Positions 1 to 6,755 of a DNA stretch of 35,203 bases are shown here, in pieces. Origin of the DNA: Bacillota bacterium (lineage in GTDB: Bacteria > Bacillota > Clostridia > Oscillospirales > Oscillospiraceae); NCBI GenBank assembly GCA_023402075.1, contig JAEXCS010000006.1, positions 1 through 35,203 on the forward strand. The letters are read 5' to 3'. A program made the translations under genes and the position numbers. Position 1 is the first letter of the stretch. Every line of letters starts with the position of its first letter. The notes below the pieces were generated by a model that had not been told where the DNA came from, did no database searches, and worked only from the letters and a program-made list of their open reading frames with translations.

Positions 1-23
1 TGCTCTTGCGCGGCAACTCAACT

Positions 24-147
24 AGATTACCACAGTTTCCCATAGTTTGTCAAGCACTTTTTTCAAGTTCTCAACGTTTCTTTTCAAGTCCCGCGCCGCC
101 CTCCCGGACAGCTTTGTTAGGATACCAGCATACGCCCTCATTGTCAA
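24..147 (-). promoter_or_regulatory. Two tandem sigma-A promoters reading left out of the window
   Basis: On the minus strand there are two near-consensus promoters. The first has a -35 TTGACA (142-147), a 17-base spacer and a -10 TATCCT (119-124). The second has a -35 TTGACA (48-53), an 18-base spacer and a -10 TAATCT (24-29). The -10 boxes are 95 bases apart, and A-rich tracts lie upstream of the second promoter. Both point to a transcript that begins near position 17 and leaves the window. Tandem strong promoters at this spacing are typical of rRNA operons in Firmicutes. That target is inferred, because no rRNA sequence is visible. Confidence 0.65.
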
Positions 148-259
148 CCCTTTTTCGACACTTTTTTCACTTTTACTCATATTTATTATGTTTTCTCCTT
201 ATACCTGCCTTGCACGCTGTCCAATTTCACATTTACGCTTCTTTTTCCCCATAAAAAGG

Positions 260-302
260 AATGGCGGCCCCAGCGCGTTGCTTTCACGCCGGGGCCGCCA
301 TT
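260..302 (-). terminator. Intrinsic terminator of the two-component/GerMN unit
   Basis: Twelve-base arms (260-271 and 291-302) pair perfectly around a 19-base loop. On the minus strand the stem is followed by CCTTTTTAT. It lies three bases after the GerMN stop codon. It separates that unit from the outward promoters at 24-147. Confidence 0.85.
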
Positions 303-305
303 TCT

Positions 306-1220
306 TCAATTCTCCCTGGGATAGGTTTCTGCAATGGAAGCGGAACCGAAGCTGCTGGCGGGCTCGCCGTCCATCAGGTACCGCACCTGCTGCACCGCAT
401 CCAAAGATGTCAAAGACAGGGCCAGTGCATCCAGTGCGGTTTGCAGGTCTGCATTTTCGGGCAAAACGGAAAAAACGGCTGCAGAAAGGTTGACATAGCA
501 CACGCCGTCGCTGAGTTGGGTGGTCAGCACCGTAAAGCCTTCCGGCAGAGCAGAGATCATCCCCCGCTCCGTCGGCCCCGCCTCCAGCGCTGCCACCAGG
601 GCAGAAAGCTGTGTATCTCCCTCATAGAGATCCAGTCGGTCCTGTATTCCCACAAGTTCTCCGCTTTCGTTCAAAAACCATAGTGTCACTGGTACAGTGC
701 TCACCACGTCCTCCATACTGCTTAAAAGCAGGTCCCCTCCAGCAAAATACTGCTGATTCCGATAAGCCAATTCCTGCCCCCGGACTGTGACGGAGACAGA
801 GTGAATCTCCGGAATCTGTGTCAGAGTCAGCGTGATGCAGTAATCCGCGATCGTCAATGCCACCCCGGATAACGTGCTGTATGGATAGGAAAGGTCCACT
901 GTTGCATGGTCGTTGTCCAGTGACGCAGAAAGAAGCTGTGTCCCTCTGGGAAAAGGACTCTTTAATTCTTCGCTCCGCGGTCCCTCCAAAAGAACCTCCG
1001 TCAGTTTCTCCGCAACAGCGCGGGTATCAGATTCCTGAAGTCCCTCCAGCAGAACCGGTTCGGACTGCACGGCGTCACCTCCGGCAGCTGCCCTTAAATC
1101 CTCAGCCATATAGTATAATGTATAGCTCTCCGCGTCCGCCTCTTGATTCTGATGCGTCGCATAAACGCATCCCGGCAGCAGCGCCACGGCACACAGCAGC
1201 AAAAGTCCGCGAAATTTCAC
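306..1220 (-). CDS. Lipoprotein with two GerMN (sporulation/germination) domains
   Basis: This 304-residue protein has a lipoprotein signal ending in LLPGC (Cys18), so it should be exported and anchored to the outer face of the membrane. Two GerMN repeats follow, at about residues 33-150 and 165-290. Each contains an SxxxP-type stretch followed by a 'vdLS' strand, as in Bacillus GerM. It starts with GTG, overlapping the kinase stop codon as GTGA, with GGAGG nine bases upstream, so it is translationally coupled to the kinase. In actinobacteria the GerMN lipoprotein LpqB is encoded behind MtrAB and modulates the kinase, so a sensory or accessory role for the upstream kinase is plausible here. 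That role is inferred. The family's biochemical function is poorly defined. Confidence 0.85.
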   Translation of the reverse strand: MKFRGLLLLCAVALLPGCVYATHQNQEADAESYTLYYMAEDLRAAAGGDAVQSEPVLLEGLQESDTRAVAEKLTEVLLEGPRSEELKSPFPRGTQLLSASLDNDHATVDLSYPYSTLSGVALTIADYCITLTLTQIPEIHSVSVTVRGQELAYRNQQYFAGGDLLLSSMEDVVSTVPVTLWFLNESGELVGIQDRLDLYEGDTQLSALVAALEAGPTERGMISALPEGFTVLTTQLSDGVCYVNLSAAVFSVLPENADLQTALDALALSLTSLDAVQQVRYLMDGEPASSFGSASIAETYPREN

Positions 1221-2668
1221 TCTTCGCCGCCTCCTTCTCCTACCAGCGGCCAGTGGACGGTGAATACAGCGCCGCCCTGCGGACGGTTCGCCGCCTCCAC
1301 CGCCCCGCCGCGATTTTTCACAGTGTCCTGCACAATGGACAGCCCCAGTCCCGTCCCCCCCGCAGCCCGGGAGCGCGCCTTGTCCACCCGGTAAAAGCGC
1401 TGGAAAATCCGAGGCAAATCCTCCTCCGGAATGCCCACGCCGTCGTCTGCTACCGTCAAAACGGCCTGTCTTCCCTCTCTGCGCAGGGAAACCCGAACCT
1501 GTCCCCCATCGTGGGAATATTTCACGGCGTTATCAACTAAATTGTACAGCACCTGATGCAGCTCATCCTTGGTGGCCAGCACCCGGCAGTGCTCCGCCGC
1601 GTCGCAGTGCAGCGCGATCCTCCGTTCTTCCGCCACCAGCTCCATCATCCGCAGCACCTGCTCCAGCACCGGCGCCACATCCACCTCCGACGGCATCGGA
1701 ACCGCTCCGCCGTCCAGACGGGTCAGGCGGAGCAAGTCCTCGCTGATGCGGCTTAGTCGGTCCGCCTCCCGTCCGATGTCCGCCACAAACTCCCGTGTGG
1801 TGGCAGGGTCAATGTTCTCCGTCTGTAAAATGGAATCCGTCAGCAGCCGGATGGCGGCCAGCGGCGTTTTCAGTTCGTGGGACGCATCGGATACAAAGCG
1901 GCGGCGAACATCCTCCGTGGTTTGAAGCCGGTCAGTCAGGCGGTTAAACTCGTCGCCGATCTGGGCAATCTCGTCGTGGCCCCGGACGGCCGCCCTGTGG
2001 CTGTATGCCCCCGCCCGTACCTGGCGAATGGCGGAAAGCAGCTCGCTGATTTTCCCCGTCAGCGCCCTGGACATGATAAAGGACACCACCAGCACCATGG
2101 CGGTGACGATGATGGACATATTCCGGATGTTGCTCTGAAAGCCCCGCAGCAGCGCGGCCTGCCCCACGTCGTACTCATAGGCATACACCGCGCCGATAAT
2201 CCGGTTCTGATACAGCACCGGCGCAGCAGCCCTGCTGCGGAACGCACCGCTGCGGTAACTGGAAGAAAACGCGTCGTTTCCAGAAAGCGCCTGCACCACT
2301 TCGGTGTACAGCGCGTAGTCTCCCACCGCACCGTCGGACTCTCTGGTGTCGTAGAGCACCTTCCCCGCCGCATCGGTGACGAGAATCCGGCTCATGTCCG
2401 CAGCGGCCACCAGCGTCATAGCGGCGGAGACGTTCTCCTCCGTCAGGCTCTCCAGATTCGCAAGGGCAGACACCATCACTGACACGCTGTTTTCCATGGC
2501 GGCCGCCTTGGAGCGAAAAGCCAAATCCTCCGATACAATCAGCGGATAGGTGTTCAGCAGCACCAGCACCGCCGCGATGAGGAGAATATAGCTCAGCCCA
2601 AATTTTATTTGCAGACTTCCGCGAACCCGCGGCCGCTCTTTTTCCTCAGCCCTTGAAATAGTAGCCAA
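1217..2668 (-). CDS. Membrane sensor histidine kinase (HAMP, HisKA, HATPase)
   Basis: This 483-residue kinase has a membrane segment at about 22-42, an extracytoplasmic sensor region at about 45-182 and a second membrane segment at about 184-200. A HAMP linker follows, then HisKA with the phospho-acceptor His264 (SDASHELKTPL). The ATPase domain has N box NLVDNAVKY, G1 DDGVGIPEED, F box FQRFYRVD and G2 GGTGLGLSIV. It is an intact PhoR/WalK-like kinase and should phosphorylate the regulator encoded just upstream. The extracytoplasmic region looks like a PAS-type fold, but the ligand cannot be read. The assigned start is TTG, 23 bases inside the regulator gene, with a G-rich run directly against it. 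No ATG occurs before about residue 58, so the exact start is uncertain. Confidence 0.92.
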   Translation of the reverse strand: MATISRAEEKERPRVRGSLQIKFGLSYILLIAAVLVLLNTYPLIVSEDLAFRSKAAAMENSVSVMVSALANLESLTEENVSAAMTLVAAADMSRILVTDAAGKVLYDTRESDGAVGDYALYTEVVQALSGNDAFSSSYRSGAFRSRAAAPVLYQNRIIGAVYAYEYDVGQAALLRGFQSNIRNMSIIVTAMVLVVSFIMSRALTGKISELLSAIRQVRAGAYSHRAAVRGHDEIAQIGDEFNRLTDRLQTTEDVRRRFVSDASHELKTPLAAIRLLTDSILQTENIDPATTREFVADIGREADRLSRISEDLLRLTRLDGGAVPMPSEVDVAPVLEQVLRMMELVAEERRIALHCDAAEHCRVLATKDELHQVLYNLVDNAVKYSHDGGQVRVSLRREGRQAVLTVADDGVGIPEEDLPRIFQRFYRVDKARSRAAGGTGLGLSIVQDTVKNRGGAVEAANRPQGGAVFTVHWPLVGEGGGEE

Positions 2669-3323
2669 CCCCCCACTTTGTCAGGATAAGCTCCGGTTCC
2701 GCCGGATTCTTCTCCAGCTTTTCCCGCAGGCGGCGGATATGGACGTCCACCGTCCGATAATCTCCGCCGTAGGAATAGCCCCAAACCACGTTCATCAGGT
2801 TTTCCCGGCTGTATACCCGCCGGGGATTGCGTATCAAAAGCTCAATAAGGTCATATTCTTTCGCCGTCAGCTCCACGGTTTTTCCGTCCCGAAGGGCCAC
2901 CCGCTGCTCCGTGTCCAAAGACAGGCCCCCAACGGTAATTATGCTGCCCTGCGCCCGTTGGGTTCCCCCTGCCCGGCGCAGCAGCGCCCGCACCCGGGCC
3001 TTCAGTTCCATAATGTTAAACGGCTTTGTAAGATAGTCGTCCGCCCCGGATTCAAAACCCATCAGCTTGTCCGCGTCCTCGCTTTTCGCCGTCAGCATGA
3101 TGACCGGCACGTTGGAAAACTCCCGGATGCGCATGCAGGCTTCAATTCCGTCCAGCTCCGGCATCATTACGTCCAGAATAATCAGGTCAAAACGCTCGCT
3201 CCGGGCAAGAGATACGGCAGTGGCCCCGTCATAGGCGCACTCCACCTCGTAGCCCTCGTTTTCCAGATTGAATTTCATGCCCTTCACCAGCAGTTGTTCG
3301 TCGTCCACCACCAAAATCTTCAA
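2646..3323 (-). CDS. OmpR/PhoP-family response regulator
   Basis: This 225-residue protein has an N-terminal receiver domain (about 1-118) with the acidic pocket VVDDEQ, phospho-acceptor Asp51 (LDVMMPELDG), the switch Thr in MLTAKSED and the conserved Lys in YLTKPF. A C-terminal winged helix (about 128-225) ends in the typical VRGVGYYF-like motif, here KWGVGYYFKG. It is a DNA-binding transcription regulator controlled by the adjacent kinase. The start is TTG with GGGAG nine bases upstream. A seven-codon mini-ORF (3343 to 3320) beginning right after the comEA stop ends across this TTG. The unit resembles PhoP-PhoR, WalRK or MtrAB, and the regulon is not deducible from sequence alone. Confidence 0.93.
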   Translation of the reverse strand: MKILVVDDEQLLVKGMKFNLENEGYEVECAYDGATAVSLARSERFDLIILDVMMPELDGIEACMRIREFSNVPVIMLTAKSEDADKLMGFESGADDYLTKPFNIMELKARVRALLRRAGGTQRAQGSIITVGGLSLDTEQRVALRDGKTVELTAKEYDLIELLIRNPRRVYSRENLMNVVWGYSYGGDYRTVDVHIRRLREKLEKNPAEPELILTKWGVGYYFKG

Positions 3324-3343
3324 AACTCAGCGCTCCCTTTCAT

Positions 3344-3724
3344 TTATCCGACACATACATACTCTCGCAGCGCGGCAAGCTTTCCCTCGCCGATTCCGCT
3401 CACGTTCTCCAGTTCCTCTACCGTCGCAAAGTTCCCGTGTTCTTCCCGATACGCGATAATGCGCTCCGCCAGCTTTTCACCGATACCCGGCAGGGTGGCA
3501 AGTTCTTCCCTCCCGGCCGTGTTGATGTTGACCGGGCCTGTTTCCAGCTCCTCCTCTGGCAATAGGCCGGAAGAGGCGGCCGTCCGCTCAGTGCTTACCG
3601 TGTAAAGCCCCTCAGCCCCTGCGCCACGGGCATGCAGCAGCAGTGCCAGCAGCAGGCAAAGAAACACCCCTGTCAGAATTAGCAGAATTTTCTCCGTTTT
3701 TGTGGGTCGAATTTCTCCTGTCAC
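3344..3724 (-). CDS. ComEA-like helix-hairpin-helix DNA-binding membrane protein
   Basis: This 126-residue protein has one N-terminal membrane segment (about 13-30), a short linker and a C-terminal double helix-hairpin-helix domain (about 65-126). The domain begins VNINTAGREELATLPGIG and has a second GIG turn in VSGIGEGKL. ComEA proteins bind incoming double-stranded DNA outside the membrane during natural transformation. It lacks the SLBB domain found in longer ComEA proteins, so it is a short form. It starts with GTG, preceded by GGGGGAG seven bases away. The response regulator starts only 20 bases after its stop, so the four genes probably form one transcript. No comEC is present nearby. 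The pilus genes at the right end of the window could be functional partners. Confidence 0.85.
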   Translation of the reverse strand: MTGEIRPTKTEKILLILTGVFLCLLLALLLHARGAGAEGLYTVSTERTAASSGLLPEEELETGPVNINTAGREELATLPGIGEKLAERIIAYREEHGNFATVEELENVSGIGEGKLAALREYVCVG

Positions 3725-3929
3725 AGTTGAACTCCCCCGAAAAGTTTGTTATACTGGCAAAGAATGCGGAACCAACGAGGCCTTTTTCGGACACAGGCCG
3801 TCCGCCGCAATATATATCTTTAAAATACGCGGCGGCGCGTGCCGCCCGCTCCGGACCATTAAATTCCGAGGCATGTACCATATGCCCCGTTTTGCAGTTT
3901 CGGCAAAGTCGGGAGCAAAACGACTTAAA

Positions 3930-3986
3930 TTACAGTATAATTGCTGCTTTGCAGTTATTATACCACAGATTATTGGAGATTGTCAC
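3930..3986. promoter_or_regulatory. Divergent promoter region between the comEA and dac-type genes
   Basis: On the minus strand a -35 GTGACA (3981-3986), an 18-base spacer and a -10 TATAAT (3957-3962) could transcribe comEA with a leader of about 225 bases. On the plus strand a perfect TATAAT lies at 3936-3941, about 45 bases before the carboxypeptidase start, but without a good -35. The rest of 3725-3930 shows no convincing gene. Confidence 0.4.
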
Positions 3987-5351
3987 ATGAAAATCAAACG
4001 CTTCCTCTCTGCTTTTTTACTGCTGATAACGGTGGCGGGCTTTTCCGTCGTCCCAGCCGCCGCCGATGAAATCGCCCCTGCGCCCGATCCGGCAATTACA
4101 GCCAAGGCAGCGCTGTTGATAGATAGCGAAACCGGCTCCGTCCTCTACAAAAAAAACGAGCATGCCGAGGTGTACCCCGCCAGCCTGACAAAAATCATGA
4201 CCGCACTGTTGACGCTGGAAGCCATTGATCAGGGCAAGCTTTCGCTGGATCAGGAATTGACAGCCTCCGCCTCCGCGCTCACCGGCCTTGCCTCCGACGG
4301 CAGCTCCGCCGGGATTCAGGTGGGAGAAACCATGAGCGTGGAGAATTATCTTAAATGTATGCTGGTGGTTTCCGCAAACGAGGCCTGCGATGTGCTGGCC
4401 GAGGCGGTCAGTGGCAGCGTGGCCGACTTTGTGGACGCGATGAATGCCAAGGCGGCGGCGCTCGGCTGCAAGAACACCCACTTTGCCAATCCAAACGGCC
4501 TGCACGACTCCCAGCATTATACCTCCGCCTGGGATCTGTACCTCATCACTTTGGAAGCTATGAAATACCCTGAGTTTATGGCCATCTGCGATATGGGCGT
4601 GGCGGAAATTCCCGCCACCAACCTGTCTCCCGTTCGCCGCCTGCGCACCACGAATTACCTGCTCTCCAACTGGCGGGCCGTCGGCTATGTCTACTCTGAT
4701 GCCCACGGTATCAAAACCGGCTCCACTTCAGAAGCGGGCCATTGCCTTGTCTCCTCCGCCACCAAGGGCAGCCGTACGCTTATCAGCGTGGTGCTGGGCG
4801 CGGATCGGGTGGTTGGCGCGGACGGTGTGGCGGATGTGCGCAGCTTTTCCGAAACCCGGCGGCTGTTCGAATGGGGCTTTAGCAACTTTTCCATGCAGAC
4901 CGTGCTCTCCGATCTGGACATGCTGGCAGATGTGAAGGTGTCTCTCAGCAAAATCGACAGTGTGGCCGTTCACCCAGCCGACCGGGTGGAGCTACTTTTG
5001 CCCAACCACGTAAAGCCTGAGGATCTGGAGCGAAAATTGGACCTTCCAGAGACTGTGAATGCCCCTGTCACCGCCGGGCAGGAACTGGGTTCTGTGGAGC
5101 TGTCCTTGGACGGCACGACATATGCCACCGTGCCTCTGGTGGCATTGAACAATGTGGAAGCATCCAAGCTTCTTACGTTCTGGTTTAATGTTCAGCAATT
5201 TTTCAGCCGCACGGCCGTAAAGGCGGCGCTGATTGTCCTTGGCATCTTGCTTGTTTTGGGAATCGGCTGGAAACTGACTCTGGGTGGCCGGCGCTACCGC
5301 TATGGAAAGCCCTCCCGCCGCGCCCGGGGTTATCGGGGCCGACGCAGATAA
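3987..5351 (+). CDS. D-alanyl-D-alanine carboxypeptidase (DacF/PBP5-like, peptidase S11)
   Basis: This 454-residue protein has a signal peptide (about 1-26, cleaved after AAA). The S11 catalytic domain carries all three motifs: SxxK at Ser66-Lys69 (PASLTK), SAN at 129-131 and KTG at 243-245. It should trim the terminal D-Ala from peptidoglycan stem pentapeptides outside the membrane. A PBP5-type beta-rich domain follows, then a C-terminal membrane segment (about 408-432) and a very basic tail (GGRRYRYGKPSRRARGYRGR) that probably sits in the cytoplasm. The chosen ATG has GGAG eight bases upstream. The frame is open to 3702, but that extension would not be exported properly. It is not followed by spoIIA genes as in Bacillus dacF, so a vegetative or a sporulation role are both possible. 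Confidence 0.93.
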   Translation: MKIKRFLSAFLLLITVAGFSVVPAAADEIAPAPDPAITAKAALLIDSETGSVLYKKNEHAEVYPASLTKIMTALLTLEAIDQGKLSLDQELTASASALTGLASDGSSAGIQVGETMSVENYLKCMLVVSANEACDVLAEAVSGSVADFVDAMNAKAAALGCKNTHFANPNGLHDSQHYTSAWDLYLITLEAMKYPEFMAICDMGVAEIPATNLSPVRRLRTTNYLLSNWRAVGYVYSDAHGIKTGSTSEAGHCLVSSATKGSRTLISVVLGADRVVGADGVADVRSFSETRRLFEWGFSNFSMQTVLSDLDMLADVKVSLSKIDSVAVHPADRVELLLPNHVKPEDLERKLDLPETVNAPVTAGQELGSVELSLDGTTYATVPLVALNNVEASKLLTFWFNVQQFFSRTAVKAALIVLGILLVLGIGWKLTLGGRRYRYGKPSRRARGYRGRRR

Positions 5352-5358
5352 TCGCATA

Positions 5359-5396
5359 AAAAAGCAGTCTTGCGGATATCCGCAAGACTGCTTTTT
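5359..5396. terminator. Bidirectional terminator between the carboxypeptidase and nitroreductase genes
   Basis: This is a near-perfect palindrome centred on GATATC (5375-5380), with 16-base arms that begin in A5 and end in T5. It therefore works for transcripts from both sides. It lies between the two convergent genes. Confidence 0.9.
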
Positions 5397-5399
5397 GCT

Positions 5400-5912
5400 T
5401 TACAAAATAGTGACAAACTCCTCTATTGGCCTGCGATCCTCGTGCAGGCGGGCAGGATGGGCTCCCTCCGCCGGATAGCCGATGGGCAGCAGAGCGATGG
5501 GTGTGCAGTTCGCCAGCTCGGGGAACTTCTCCACCAGCGCCTTCGGGTCAAACATCCCCACATACGTGGTGCCCAGTCCTAAATCCGCCGCCTGAAGCAT
5601 CATCTGGGTGGCGGCAATTGCAGCGTCAATCTCGCCATGGTTCTTGCCGTCTCCCTCCCGGACCCATGCCTTTTCGGCCTCATAAGCCACCACCAGCATC
5701 AGTGGGGGGTGGAAATGGCTGTCGGCGCAGGCATCGGCCTTCGCCAGTGCCTCCTCGCTTTGCAGAACCAAAATGCGCTGAGACTGTTTGTTGTGGGCGG
5801 TGGGGGCACAGCGGGCGGCCTCCAACACCAGATTCAGCTTCTCTTGCTCCACCGGGCGGTCGCTGAACTTCCGCAGGGAATAACGTGCTTTTTCAAGCTG
5901 TGCAAAATCCAT
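5400..5912 (-). CDS. Small nitroreductase-family flavoprotein
   Basis: This 170-residue protein begins MDFAQLEKARYSLRKFSDRP, the typical nitroreductase opening with the RxSxRxF FMN-binding motif. It continues with a CAPTAHNKQ stretch, and a C-terminal LGLGTTYVGMF / ALLPIGYP region that closes the FMN pocket. Members are dimeric FMN enzymes that reduce nitro compounds, quinones or flavins with NAD(P)H; the substrate here is unknown. The start is set by AGAGAGGA upstream; an in-frame extension to 6005 crosses the promoter and was dropped. It is transcribed alone. Its promoter contains an OhrR-like inverted repeat, which suggests control by a redox-sensing MarR-type repressor. Confidence 0.88.
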   Translation of the reverse strand: MDFAQLEKARYSLRKFSDRPVEQEKLNLVLEAARCAPTAHNKQSQRILVLQSEEALAKADACADSHFHPPLMLVVAYEAEKAWVREGDGKNHGEIDAAIAATQMMLQAADLGLGTTYVGMFDPKALVEKFPELANCTPIALLPIGYPAEGAHPARLHEDRRPIEEFVTIL

Positions 5913-5960
5913 GTCAGGTCCTCTCTTTCGTATCGGCGTCTTCACGTCTTTTATTCGCTT

Positions 5961-6000
5961 TACAATTTTAATTGTATCACGCCATCTTTTGTTGCGCAAC
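5961..6000 (-). promoter_or_regulatory. Nitroreductase promoter with overlapping MarR/OhrR-like operator
   Basis: The plus-strand sequence at 5961-5976 is TACAATTTTAATTGTA, with perfect seven-base arms around TT. It covers a minus-strand -10 TACAAT (5971-5976), with a possible -35 TTGCGC 17 bases upstream. A repressor bound here would block the polymerase. The arms match the TACAATT-AATTGTA pattern known from OhrR operators. Which regulator binds is inference. Confidence 0.55.
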
Positions 6001-6005
6001 CGCAA

Positions 6006-6271
6006 AGTGCATACAGCCGCGCATGCCGCTGTTCATCACGCAAAGAAGCGCCCGAGGCCGGGACGGGACGGCTTTTAATAAAGCGCCGGCGGCGCGGCGG
6101 GGCTGACATGCCCGGACACTCCGAACCGGAGCTTGCCCGTGTCTGCCCCGCGCCCGCCTTTTCCCGGAAACCCCTGACCGCGATCCCCGGGAACCGAAAA
6201 GCAGACCGCTTTTCGGGGCCTCGCCCAGCCCTGCAACAGTATATGCCCCTCCGGGGGAAAGCGTCCGCCGC
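6006..6271. other. Gene-free GC-rich interval with stem-loops
   Basis: These 266 bases lie between the DUF6472 stop and the nitroreductase promoter. No credible gene is seen; the long minus-strand frame across it has unnatural composition. It contains a perfect nine-base stem at 6194-6202/6208-6216 and other GC-rich inverted repeats. I could not match it to tRNA, SRP RNA or a known riboswitch. Transcription termination of the yedF unit probably happens here, but no stem with a U-tract stands out. Confidence 0.4.
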
Positions 6272-6445
6272 TCACTGCCGTCGGGCCGTCTCATAATCTC
6301 CGCCTCTGCGGTAAAAAGGGCAGCTCCCCGCATCGGCCCTAAGGAACCGCTCCATTTCATCTTCATCCAAATCCATACTGCAAAAGTCGGCGTCGGCTTC
6401 TTCATCATAGTTCAGATGGACGCATTCTTCGCATTTTCCAGCCAT
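6272..6445 (-). CDS. DUF6472-type small cysteine protein
   Basis: This 57-residue protein has four cysteines in a zinc- or iron-sulfur-site arrangement (Cys5, Cys8, Cys22, Cys42: CEECVHL, DFCSMDL, GSCPFYRR) and an acidic DLDEDEMERFL helix between them. It matches my recollection of DUF6472, a short family of unknown function in Clostridia. The ATG is preceded by GGAG at a good distance; the longer upstream frame runs back into the DUF3343 gene and is not needed. It is the last gene after yedF, the desulfurase and DUF3343, 73 bases from the DUF3343 stop. That placement suggests, without proving, a link to sulfur or selenium handling or metal binding. Confidence 0.75.
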   Translation of the reverse strand: MAGKCEECVHLNYDEEADADFCSMDLDEDEMERFLRADAGSCPFYRRGGDYETARRQ

Positions 6446-6518
6446 ATCCAAGCTCCGTTTCTTTGCCGCGCCAGTTGTCGGCGCTCTGTTTTTTGCAGGC
6501 TCTATCCAAAAGCGCCGC

Positions 6519-6755
6519 CTATCGGGGGGAAACCATGTCGTAAATCCCGTCAATATGAATTTTACGCCGAATCACCAGCTCTTCCAGCGCTTCCCGGCTG
6601 TCGGCTGGAGCCATCCAGCACATGCCACACCCGGCGGTGACGCTACGGGGCACCGGAATCAGCCGCCCCGGCAGGCCTTCTTCCCGGCAGGCCTTTTCCA
6701 TTGCCATGGCCCCCACGGTGGTGGGGAAGGTGATAATGCACACCGTTTCGGCCAT
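6519..6755 (-). CDS. DUF3343 protein (putative S/Se carrier-like)
   Basis: This 78-residue protein begins MAETVCIITFPTTVGAMAME and carries the family's AGCGMCW motif (Cys43, Cys46). DUF3343 proteins are small and often sit beside YedF and class V desulfurases. Pfam describes them as putative Se/S carriers, so a role receiving persulfide or selenide from the desulfurase is a reasonable inference. The ATG overlaps the desulfurase stop by one base (TGATG) and has GGAGG seven bases upstream inside the desulfurase gene, so the two are translationally coupled. An in-frame GTG one codon earlier is possible but has worse spacing. Confidence 0.82.
   Translation of the reverse strand: MAETVCIITFPTTVGAMAMEKACREEGLPGRLIPVPRSVTAGCGMCWMAPADSREALEELVIRRKIHIDGIYDMVSPR

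Noticed and set aside
3702..3986. N-terminal extension of the carboxypeptidase
   Set aside because: It would bury the signal peptide; the ATG at 3987 has a good ribosome site and begins a normal signal sequence.
5977..6408. 143-codon minus-strand open frame over the gene-free interval
   Set aside because: It overlaps DUF6472 out of frame, is Arg/Gly/Pro-rich, and lacks a ribosome site; treated as GC-driven.
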